Shown here piece after piece: positions 1 through 5,078 of a stretch of 5,099 bases of DNA. The stretch's first letter is position 1. Each line of letters opens with the position of its first letter. This stretch comes from Candidatus Aminicenantota bacterium. GTDB taxonomy: Bacteria > Acidobacteriota > UBA4820 > DSQY01. The translations under genes and the position numbers were made by a program. The notes under the pieces are model-generated. The model made no database searches and was not told the origin of the DNA. It saw only the letters and a list, made by a program, of their open reading frames with translations. The stretch spans positions 1 to 5,099 of the forward strand of contig DAHXMK010000283.1 in assembly GCA_027365515.1 (NCBI GenBank). Reading direction: 5' to 3'.

Positions 1-1
1 A

Positions 2-88
2 TGCAAAGCGCGCGGCAGCACCGGCGTCGAGATGGAGGCGCTCGCTTCCGCGGCAGCCGCCGCGCTGGCCGTTTACGACATGTGCAAG
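2..88 (+). pseudogene. moaC: moaC 3' fragment (cyclic pyranopterin monophosphate synthase), truncated at the catalytic lysine
   Basis: The 29 codons contain STGVEMEAL followed by LAVYDMCK, which are the two most conserved C-terminal motifs of MoaC. In E. coli MoaC the corresponding stretches carry the active-site glutamates and the catalytic lysine. MoaC acts with MoaA in the first step of molybdenum cofactor synthesis, forming cyclic pyranopterin monophosphate. Normal MoaC continues about 25-30 residues past this lysine (usually KAVD..., then a SGGKSG-type tail). Here the lysine codon at 86-88 is followed directly by activator sequence, so the C-terminus is lost. The 5' part of the gene lies outside the window and may be intact up to this point. 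Recognition rests on motif recall, not on an alignment. Confidence 0.8.
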
Positions 89-691
89 CTCTTGAGGCTT
101 CTTCAAGAAAGGAGCTACGAGCCGCTCGGCTCCAACCGCACCATGAAGGCCGACGTACGCTTCCTCGCGGCGACGAATAAGAATCTTCTCGAAGAGGTCA
201 AGGCCGAGCGCTTCAGGGAGGACCTTTACTACAGGCTCAACGTGGTGCAGATTGCAATCCCGCCTCTGAGGGAGCGCCGGGAGGACATTTCCATCCTGGC
301 AAGCCACTTCCTCGCGAAGCTGAACAAGCTGAGAGACCGCGACGTCCAAGGCTTCACGCCAGAAGCCATGCGCCATCTCCTGAGCTACTCGTGGCCGGGC
401 AACATACGCGAGCTGGAAAACATGATCGAGCACGCATGCATCTTGTGCCGCCAAGGGTGGATCACGCAGGACCACCTGCCCTCCTCGGTGCGCCACTCGG
501 CCAGGAGCGCCAAAGGCGGGATGCTCCCCGCGCTTGGCGGCAAGCTCAGCGAAGCGGTCTCCTCCCACGTCTTGTCAGTCCTGGCGCGGCACGGCGGCAA
601 CAGGAGCGCCGCCGCCAGAGAACTCGGCATCAACAAGACGACGCTGTGGCGTATGCTGAAGCGCGAGGGAAAGAAGCCCTCCAAGAAGTGA
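2..691 (+). CDS. Chimeric ORF: MoaC C-terminal fragment fused in frame to the C-terminal half of a sigma-54-dependent (NtrC-family) activator; 5' end outside window
   Basis: The frame is open from base 2 to the TGA at 689-691 and has no start of its own; the ATG at 32 lies inside the MoaC motif. Codons 1-29 are MoaC-like. From about 89 the protein reads LLRLLQERSYEPLG, the standard AAA+ segment after Walker B in sigma-54 activators. It then has sensor I (FLAATNKN, 170-193), the arginine-finger region (RFREDLYYRLN, 209-241), the PPLRERREDI block, sensor II (WPGNIRELEN, 392-421) and a Fis-type helix-turn-helix (about 560-675; GGNRSAAARELGINKTTLWR). Such proteins bind upstream sites and use ATP to open sigma-54 promoters. 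Walker A, GAFTGA, Walker B and any receiver or sensory domain are missing, so this product could bind DNA but should not activate transcription. An intact parental copy would be the natural regulator of the promoter at 829-844. Domain identity is secure; the chimera may be a deletion or an assembly error. Confidence 0.85.
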   Translation, partial: CKARGSTGVEMEALASAAAAALAVYDMCKLLRLLQERSYEPLGSNRTMKADVRFLAATNKNLLEEVKAERFREDLYYRLNVVQIAIPPLRERREDISILASHFLAKLNKLRDRDVQGFTPEAMRHLLSYSWPGNIRELENMIEHACILCRQGWITQDHLPSSVRHSARSAKGGMLPALGGKLSEAVSSHVLSVLARHGGNRSAAARELGINKTTLWRMLKREGKKPSKK

Positions 692-828
692 CCCTCACAA
701 GCCATGTTGCACTTTGCACCGGCTTTCAAGACGGCGGCGCATCTTGCATCACTCTTTGCGTTCCCCCGGCCTGAGACCGTCCTGCCACAATCGCCGTTCT
801 GATATATTTTTCCATAACTAAGTGATAT
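692..828 (+). other. Non-coding intergenic region upstream of the sigma-54 promoter
   Basis: No plausible gene is seen on either strand. There is no clear terminator after the activator remnant. The part from about 799 to 828 is noticeably AT-rich against the GC-rich background, as is common just upstream of a promoter. TTGCAC occurs twice in tandem (707-712 and 714-719), and GCATC-TT-GCATC is at 739-750. These could be activator-binding elements, but that is inference. A weak IHF-like match (TAA-N4-GTGATA, 815-827) sits directly against the -24 element. Confidence 0.5.
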
Positions 829-844
829 TGGCACTGCTATTGCT
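829..844 (+). promoter_or_regulatory. Sigma-54 (RpoN) promoter, -24/-12 elements
   Basis: The sequence TGGCAC-TGCTA-TTGCT matches the consensus TGGCAC-N5-TTGCW at every specified base. The invariant GG (830-831) and GC (842-843) are separated by exactly 10 nt, the spacing sigma-54 requires. Taking C843 as -12 puts transcription start near 855, immediately before the Shine-Dalgarno of the NifX-like gene. It would drive the whole cluster 866-4986. Sigma-54 promoters need an ATP-dependent activator, and the remnant of one ends 137 bases upstream. No experimental evidence is available from sequence alone, but the match is as good as such a site gets. Confidence 0.88.
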
Positions 845-855
845 GTCTCCGTGGC

Positions 856-863
856 GGAGGAGG
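856..863 (+). promoter_or_regulatory. Shine-Dalgarno (GGAGGAGG) that selects the ATG at 866
   Basis: The purine run lies 2-5 nt before the ATG at 866. The in-frame GTG at 851 lies upstream of it and also upstream of the predicted sigma-54 transcription start (about 855), so that GTG cannot be the start on this transcript. The predicted leader is only about 11 nt and consists almost entirely of this ribosome site. Confidence 0.7.
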
Positions 864-865
864 TC

Positions 866-1207
866 ATGCTGGTGGCCGTGCCTGAATTCAAAGGAAGAGT
901 CGCCCCGACATTCGACTTCTGCCACAAGGTGACGTTGTGGCGGATAGACGAAAAAGGGGTGAGGGGTGCCGGCCATCGCCAGTGCAAGGGGCTCGCGCCC
1001 TGGGAGCGGGCGCCCAAGCTCAAGAGCCTCGGGGTTGACCTTCTCCTTTGCGGAGCGATCGGCAAGGAGGTTGAGGACGACATCCGTTCTTTGGGCATAG
1101 AGGTCATAGGAGGGCTGGCTGGCGAGGTGATGGAGGTTATATCGGCGTACAGGTGCCGGGCATTGGGCGAACCGAGGTTCAGGATGCCCGGGGTCTTAGG
1201 ACAATGA
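866..1207 (+). CDS. NifX/NifB-type dinitrogenase iron-molybdenum cofactor-binding domain protein
   Basis: This 113-residue protein has the single-domain layout of the NifX / NifB C-terminal / VnfX family (Nitro_FeMo-Co, PF02579). An opening VAVPEFKGRVAPTFD strand-turn comes first, then GVDLLLCGAIGKEVEDDIRSLGIEV (about 56-80) and a closing GLAGEVMEVISAY helix (about 83-95). Family members bind or shuttle iron-sulfur or FeMo-type cofactors; many stand-alone copies in anaerobes have no known role, and no nif genes are visible here. Four cysteines (19, 40, 62, 97) are potential ligands; C62 sits in the conserved glycine loop (CGAIG). The start at 866 is chosen because the family fold begins at once with VAVPE and because of the Shine-Dalgarno. 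It is the first gene after the sigma-54 promoter, 29 nt before the next gene. Family call is firm; function in this operon is unknown. It has no signal peptide, so it is cytoplasmic. Confidence 0.82.
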   Translation: MLVAVPEFKGRVAPTFDFCHKVTLWRIDEKGVRGAGHRQCKGLAPWERAPKLKSLGVDLLLCGAIGKEVEDDIRSLGIEVIGGLAGEVMEVISAYRCRALGEPRFRMPGVLGQ

Positions 1208-1224
1208 AGCTCTTTTTCTAGCGC

Positions 1225-1230
1225 AGGAGG
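1225..1230 (+). promoter_or_regulatory. Shine-Dalgarno (AGGAGG) deciding ATG 1237 over GTG 1234
   Basis: A perfect AGGAGG lies 6 nt before the ATG at 1237 but only 3 nt before the adjacent in-frame GTG at 1234. Spacing favours the ATG. Confidence 0.7.
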
Positions 1231-1236
1231 TGCGTG

Positions 1237-2154
1237 ATGTTTACCAAGGCAAGTTCGTGGAAAACCCGGCTCGCGATGGCCGCCGCAATGTTGATCGCTG
1301 GAGCGGCCGCCACTTTCGCGGCGCAGCCGGGAAAGCTAGTGGTCGCGGTGACGGAGCCCGACATTGAGGCCATCGTAAAGGCGGTTGGGGGCAACCAGGT
1401 CGAGTGCTTCAGTCTTTTCAAGGGCTGCATACTGAGAAAGGGGCTCCAAGTCGAACCGTCCGTCGAGGGCAGGCTCGAGAAAGCCAACGTCATCGTCTGG
1501 ACCGGCTTCTTCAACGAGTCGGGCGCAATCAACGAGTCGCTCGGCGAAAAGGAGGCGGCTTCACGCACGTGGATTGACGTCTCGAAGGGCGCGGCGAGGG
1601 TCAACATTCCGACCTCGCAGTGCTTCGGCTACGTTGATCCATCCATGATGCCTGGAGACCCCTTCTTCTGGCTCAATCCCGAGAACGGGGCCACCATCGC
1701 GCTGGCCGCGGCGGAAGGGCTTGGGGATCTAAAGCCGGACAAGCGGGACTATTTCCTTGCAAACGCGGCAGCCTTCAAGAAGACGATCGCCGACGACGTC
1801 GCCCGCTGGAAGCAGGAGATAAAGCCTCTCTCCACGCTTCGCGTCTTCTCGGCCCAGTGCGGATGGCAGAACTTCTCCGCTCTAGGCGGCCCGACCTTCG
1901 TATCGTGCAAGCAGACGCCGGGCGTCCTTCCCACGCCGAAGCTTCTGATGGCCCACGTCAAGGAGATGAAGGCGGACATCGTGATCCTCGACCCGAACAC
2001 CCCCAGTGAATATGGCAAGGCCTTCCGGGCGGAGCATGGGTTCAAGGTCATCGAGGTCGCCTCCTCCATCGAGAACATCCCCGGCGCGACGACATACCCG
2101 GCCCTCTTCGACAATCTGGTCAAGGCGCTGAAGGAGGCGGCAAAGAAAAAATAG
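1237..2154 (+). CDS. Exported ZnuA/TroA-type metal-binding solute-binding protein with apparently lost metal ligands
   Basis: This 305-residue protein carries a Sec signal peptide (basic start, hydrophobic residues 12-28, likely cleavage near residue 28-29) and the fold of cluster A-I solute-binding proteins (ZnuA, PF01297). Family landmarks are EPSVEGRLEKANVIVWTG (73-90), DPFFWLNPEN (141-150), FSAQCGWQNFSALGG (204-218), and the IVILDP strand (248-253). Typical members bind Zn or Mn through three histidines and an acidic residue and feed an ABC permease. By eye, the three histidine positions are K68, F143 and S205; only the acidic one (D252) seems kept. Five cysteines (57, 64, 129, 208, 224) remain. 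No permease or ATPase gene is adjacent; instead the gene lies between a NifX-like gene and an octahaem cytochrome. It may be a repurposed periplasmic protein, for example an assembly factor or accessory to the cytochromes. Family call is good; function is not known. Confidence 0.8.
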   Translation: MFTKASSWKTRLAMAAAMLIAGAAATFAAQPGKLVVAVTEPDIEAIVKAVGGNQVECFSLFKGCILRKGLQVEPSVEGRLEKANVIVWTGFFNESGAINESLGEKEAASRTWIDVSKGAARVNIPTSQCFGYVDPSMMPGDPFFWLNPENGATIALAAAEGLGDLKPDKRDYFLANAAAFKKTIADDVARWKQEIKPLSTLRVFSAQCGWQNFSALGGPTFVSCKQTPGVLPTPKLLMAHVKEMKADIVILDPNTPSEYGKAFRAEHGFKVIEVASSIENIPGATTYPALFDNLVKALKEAAKKK

Positions 2155-2172
2155 CGCCGCTTCGCGCGGCGC
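2154..2172 (+). terminator. GC-rich hairpin between the solute-binding protein and the octahaem cytochrome; not a canonical terminator
   Basis: GCGCCGC (2154-2160) and GCGGCGC (2166-2172) form a perfect 7-bp stem with a 5-nt loop, beginning at the last base of the stop codon. No T-run follows on the + strand, so full Rho-independent termination is unlikely. An A-rich run precedes it (2141-2151), which would be a T-run on the other strand. It may act as a partial terminator or an mRNA-stability or processing element that sets different levels of the upstream genes and the cytochrome genes. Confidence 0.4.
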
Positions 2173-2218
2173 AGGCGTTCACTTGCAAGACAACGGCTTG
2201 ACGCATTAGGAGAATGAA

Positions 2219-4381
2219 ATGACCAGCAACGAACGGCCCGGCCGCTTGAGGCCGCCGGGCAGAGCGAAGAGTGTGTCCCTGCGGGCGGGAATGATTCTGG
2301 CGGCGCTTTTCGCCTCGCCGCTCGCCGGGCTTGCCCTTGGGAAACAGCCGGAGGAGATGTCGGGCGGGAAGCCATTGGCGCTCCAGCAGGCGGCCTCCAA
2401 AGTGCCCCATCCGTCAATAGTTCTGAAAGACGAGAAGGGCGGAAATGTCCTTTACTCCGGCAATCCGATCAGCACGAGGCAGACCTGCGGGAAGTGCCAC
2501 GACTACGACTTCATCACCGACAGCTTCCACTTTCAGCAGGGCAAGAACGAGATGGACCCGAAGCTCTTGGCGTCGCACAACATCGCCCCCTTCAACTCGT
2601 CGCCAGGGATGTTTGGAAAGTTCTCGATCATCCCCAACCGACAGCTCACCCACGCGGGCGTGGCCGACCCTTCGGACGTTGACATGAGCCAGCCCGAGTG
2701 GCTTACCAAGTGCGGCGTCTGCCACACCGGAGGAGGCATCTCCGAATACGACCTTTACGGAAGGCGGTACGACACGCCGCAAGCCGTTTCTAAAGGGCCT
2801 CTGGACCCGAGCTATTCCATAAGGGACGCGAAGACGGGCGAGGTCAAGCCTTGGGACTGGCACAAGAGCGGAATCGCCGAGGGCGACTGCTTCATCTGCC
2901 ACGTTCCAGGCTCCAGCAGGAAAGACCGCAAGGAGCGGATGGCCAAGGGGGATTTCCGTTGGGCCGACACCGCCACGCTCGCCGGGACGAAGATCGTCGA
3001 AGCCGCCGCCGACGGCTCCCTGAAGTACAGGCCCGAGGCTTTCAACCCGGACGGCACCGTAAAGCCCGACGCCCTCAACCTCTCCGACCCAACGCTCGAG
3101 AACTGCGCCCAATGCCACGGCTTCTCGGCCAAGAACTCCACCACCATCCAGCCGATAGTCTTCGGCGACATCATGCGCGGCACCGAGAAAGCCGGATGGA
3201 TCTACAACGGCGCGAAGATCAGCGATACGGTCTCCCCCGACATCGCGGGCAAGGAGAAAATGAACTACCCGTGGGACATCCACGCCGCCAAGGGGCTCGT
3301 CTGCATTGACTGCCACTTCGCGCCGAACAACCCCGGGCGGAAGATACAGTCCGACCCGGCGATGAACCTCAACTACAGGCCCGAGGAGGAGGACATCGCC
3401 ACGTACCTCAAGAGGCCCGACCACAACTTCGCCCGGGGCAACATCCCCCCCGAGACGGTGAACGTAAGCCGCCACTACACGATGCGCGGCTGCGACGAAT
3501 GCCACGACACATCCAGAACCCACCAGTTCCTTCCCTACAAGCAGATTCACTTTCAGAATCTTACCTGCCAGACCTGCCATATCCCCGAGGTCCACTTCTG
3601 GGCCTACAGAAGCGACGAGTGGGGATTTCTCATGGACACCGGCACCAGCCGAATAACCTTCCGGGGAATCCAAGGCGACATCGTGGACCCCGACTCGAAG
3701 GTAACCGGCTTCAAGCCCGCCTACATCTCCACTCTCGACAAGGACGGGCGGCCACAGATAAGGCCGACGAACTTGATCACCGGCCTCTACTGGTTCGACA
3801 AGGCCAAAGGCAGGCCGGTCTTCACGTGGCAGGTCCAGAAGGCGTTCTTCAGCGAGCACGACCCCGACCAGGGATGGGTCTACAGGCCGGAAATCACCAA
3901 GGCCTTCGCCGACAAGGACGGCATCATAGACAGGGACCAGGCCGTTTACGACACTCCGCAAAAAATAGAATTGGTCAAGGGATTGCTTCGGAAGTACGCC
4001 GGCATAAGCGACCCCGAATTGAGGATCGAAGTCGTCCCTTGGGCGATGAGCCACAGCACCGTCGGCAAGGGCCAGGCGACGAGGGAGTGCACTTCCTGCC
4101 ACGGCGGGAAAAGCATCCTCCACCGGCAGCTAGACCTCGACGAGGCCCTGCCCAAGAACGTTCCGGTTTACTTTCAGGGCGCCGAGCGGGACATCGCCAA
4201 GTGGACCAAGAAGGGAGTCGTCTTCGACAACCGCCAGCTTCTGTCCTCCTTTTACATCATCGGCAATTCGCGGGTGAAATGGATCGAGACCGTGGGCTGG
4301 CTTGCCGTCGCCGGGGCGCTGCTCTTCGCCCTGACCCACGGCGCCTTGCGCCTGCTTCTAGGAAGAGGAGGCGACCAATGA
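2219..4381 (+). CDS. Exported octahaem c-type cytochrome with C-terminal membrane anchor, CbcA-like
   Basis: This 720-residue protein has eight CxxCH haem-attachment motifs: CGKCH (90), CGVCH (165), CFICH (224), CAQCH (296), CIDCH (362), CDECH (425), CQTCH (450) and CTSCH (624). A signal peptide (basic n-region to about 22, hydrophobic 23-40) exports it; haems would be attached in the periplasm. One membrane helix at about 691-714 ties the C-terminus to the inner membrane and contains H707. Many other histidines (for example 64, 104, 120, 145, 215, 355, 402, 419, 435, 444, 459, 612, 635) can serve as distal ligands. Residues 455-623 form a long haem-free section. With the overlapping cytochrome b gene it should form a menaquinol-oxidising complex passing electrons to periplasmic cytochromes, as proposed for Geobacter CbcBA. 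I recall CbcA as having seven haems, so this may be a relative rather than an orthologue. The start has AGGAG (2208-2212) 6 nt ahead. A tetrathionate/hydroxylamine-type octahaem enzyme is less likely, given the anchor and cytochrome b partner. Confidence 0.88.
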   Translation: MTSNERPGRLRPPGRAKSVSLRAGMILAALFASPLAGLALGKQPEEMSGGKPLALQQAASKVPHPSIVLKDEKGGNVLYSGNPISTRQTCGKCHDYDFITDSFHFQQGKNEMDPKLLASHNIAPFNSSPGMFGKFSIIPNRQLTHAGVADPSDVDMSQPEWLTKCGVCHTGGGISEYDLYGRRYDTPQAVSKGPLDPSYSIRDAKTGEVKPWDWHKSGIAEGDCFICHVPGSSRKDRKERMAKGDFRWADTATLAGTKIVEAAADGSLKYRPEAFNPDGTVKPDALNLSDPTLENCAQCHGFSAKNSTTIQPIVFGDIMRGTEKAGWIYNGAKISDTVSPDIAGKEKMNYPWDIHAAKGLVCIDCHFAPNNPGRKIQSDPAMNLNYRPEEEDIATYLKRPDHNFARGNIPPETVNVSRHYTMRGCDECHDTSRTHQFLPYKQIHFQNLTCQTCHIPEVHFWAYRSDEWGFLMDTGTSRITFRGIQGDIVDPDSKVTGFKPAYISTLDKDGRPQIRPTNLITGLYWFDKAKGRPVFTWQVQKAFFSEHDPDQGWVYRPEITKAFADKDGIIDRDQAVYDTPQKIELVKGLLRKYAGISDPELRIEVVPWAMSHSTVGKGQATRECTSCHGGKSILHRQLDLDEALPKNVPVYFQGAERDIAKWTKKGVVFDNRQLLSSFYIIGNSRVKWIETVGWLAVAGALLFALTHGALRLLLGRGGDQ
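4366..4371 (+). promoter_or_regulatory. Shine-Dalgarno (AGGAGG) for the cytochrome b, inside the end of the octahaem gene
   Basis: AGGAGG lies 6 nt before the ATG at 4378. The start codon shares ATGA (4378-4381) with the stop of the octahaem gene, a translational-coupling arrangement. This fixes the start even though the frame stays open far upstream (to about 3499). Confidence 0.75.
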
Positions 4382-4986
4382 ACAACCAGGAACAGCTCTA
4401 TTCGCTTCATGAGAGGGTCTGGCACTGGCTCCAGGCGGCTGCGATCATCGTCCTCCTGCTGACCGGATTCCAGCTTCACTACCCGGACAAGTTTCCCGTC
4501 GCCGGCGACATGGCCCGCGCGGTTCATTTCCACTCGCTCATAGGAATCGCGCTGCTGGCGAACGCCTTTCTCGGCCTCTTCTACCACATGACCGCCGAGA
4601 AGTACCACCACTTCATACCGAAGATGGACGACTTCACGACCGGCGCCATTAGGCAGTTCAGGTACTACTTCCACGGAATATTCAAGGGTGAACCGCATCC
4701 CTTCGAAGCCGACCACCGCCACAAGCTGAACCCTTTGCAGAAGCTGACCTACCTGATGCTCCTGAACGTCCTCTTTCCTTACCAGATCGCGACGGGGCTC
4801 CTGCTATGGGGCGCCAACCGCTGGCCGCACGTTTTCGCCAAAGTGGGCGGATTGGCCGTGATAGGGCCCGCCCACGCCCTTGGAGCCTATCTCTTTCTCG
4901 CCTTCCTGATAGTGCACCTCTACTTGACCACGACGGGCAAGAGGCCGTTGAGCCTGGTCAAGGCGATGATCGCCGGAAACGAATGA
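4378..4986 (+). CDS. Four-helix membrane cytochrome b (FdnI/HydC-type quinol-interacting subunit), CbcB-like
   Basis: This 202-residue protein has four hydrophobic helices, at about 17-35, 50-71, 122-145 and 160-184, as in the cytochrome b subunits of formate dehydrogenase-N and [NiFe] hydrogenases. The N-terminal LHERVWHW motif carries H16, and helix 2 starts with VHFHSLIG (H50, H52). H166 and H180 in GPAHALGAYLFLAFLIVHLY are 14 residues apart, the same spacing as the FdnI haem ligands H155 and H169 as I recall them. Two b haems spanning the membrane are therefore expected. The role is electron transfer between menaquinol and the periplasmic octahaem partner encoded by the overlapping gene. 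Stoichiometric production is suggested by the ATGA overlap. No catalytic dehydrogenase or hydrogenase subunit is present, so the pair probably acts as a stand-alone quinol:cytochrome c oxidoreductase. Direction of electron flow (quinol oxidation) is inference from Geobacter Cbc complexes. Confidence 0.85.
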   Translation: MNNQEQLYSLHERVWHWLQAAAIIVLLLTGFQLHYPDKFPVAGDMARAVHFHSLIGIALLANAFLGLFYHMTAEKYHHFIPKMDDFTTGAIRQFRYYFHGIFKGEPHPFEADHRHKLNPLQKLTYLMLLNVLFPYQIATGLLLWGANRWPHVFAKVGGLAVIGPAHALGAYLFLAFLIVHLYLTTTGKRPLSLVKAMIAGNE

Positions 4987-4990
4987 CGCC

Positions 4991-5008
4991 ACACGAAGGA
5001 CGCGAAGG
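4991..5008 (+). repeat. Two-copy 9-bp tandem repeat (ACRCGAAGG)
   Basis: ACACGAAGG (4991-4999) is followed directly by ACGCGAAGG (5000-5008), one mismatch apart, starting four bases after the cytochrome b stop codon. Repeats of the ACGAAGGAC type are familiar in intergenic DNA of several environmental bacterial groups, so this probably belongs to a dispersed repeat. Confidence 0.6.
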
Positions 5009-5019
5009 AAAGAAAGTAA

Positions 5020-5054
5020 GACGTGAGACGTGAGAAGTGAGACGTGAGCCGTAG
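5020..5054 (+). repeat. 7-bp tandem repeat, unit GACGTGA, four copies plus a degenerate fifth
   Basis: Copies are GACGTGA (5020-5026), GACGTGA (5027-5033), GAAGTGA (5034-5040, one mismatch) and GACGTGA (5041-5047), then GCCGTAG (5048-5054, degenerate). The array is intergenic, just past the operon. Such short arrays arise by slipped-strand replication and may differ in number between strains. Confidence 0.75.
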
Positions 5055-5056
5055 AG

Positions 5057-5078
5057 GGGAGGGGCTCCGCCCCCTCCC
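5057..5078 (+). terminator. GC-rich hairpin, possible terminator of the cytochrome operon
   Basis: GGGAGGGG (5057-5064) pairs perfectly with CCCCTCCC (5071-5078) around a 6-nt loop (CTCCGC). It is 70 bases after the last stop codon and nothing coding is seen after it. The downstream sequence has only a short CTTTGCTT at 5087-5094 instead of a T-run, so it is an imperfect intrinsic terminator; it could equally be part of a dispersed intergenic repeat. Confidence 0.45.

Noticed and set aside
815..827. IHF-like site (TAA-N4-GTGATA)
   Set aside because: One mismatch to the consensus in an AT-rich patch, and it abuts the -24 element where the polymerase itself would sit; IHF sites at such promoters usually lie further upstream.
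385..1107. Open frame (240 codons) on the - strand across the activator remnant and the promoter region
   Set aside because: It spans the intergenic region and two genes on the other strand, has no family motif and no support beyond absence of stops.
2173..2187. Possible second sigma-54 promoter ahead of the octahaem gene (AGGCG...TTGCA)
   Set aside because: The GG and GC are 9 nt apart instead of 10, and the -24 box differs from consensus at several bases. Sigma-54 tolerates spacing changes poorly.
2414..4123. Long open frame (569 codons) on the - strand opposite the octahaem cytochrome
   Set aside because: Its product is rich in V, G, R and L without any recognisable motif, as expected for the antisense of GC-rich coding DNA. 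The + strand frame has eight CxxCH motifs, a signal peptide and a good ribosome site.
3499..4377. Upstream extension of the cytochrome b frame
   Set aside because: The frame lacks stops but overlaps the octahaem gene and encodes R/P/G-rich nonsense. The ATG at 4378 with AGGAGG 6 nt upstream gives the family's normal length.
2219..4381. Octahaem tetrathionate reductase or hydroxylamine oxidoreductase
   Set aside because: Those enzymes are usually shorter or have a distinct active-site haem arrangement, and all eight motifs here are ordinary CxxCH. The C-terminal anchor and overlapping cytochrome b point to a quinol-linked electron carrier.
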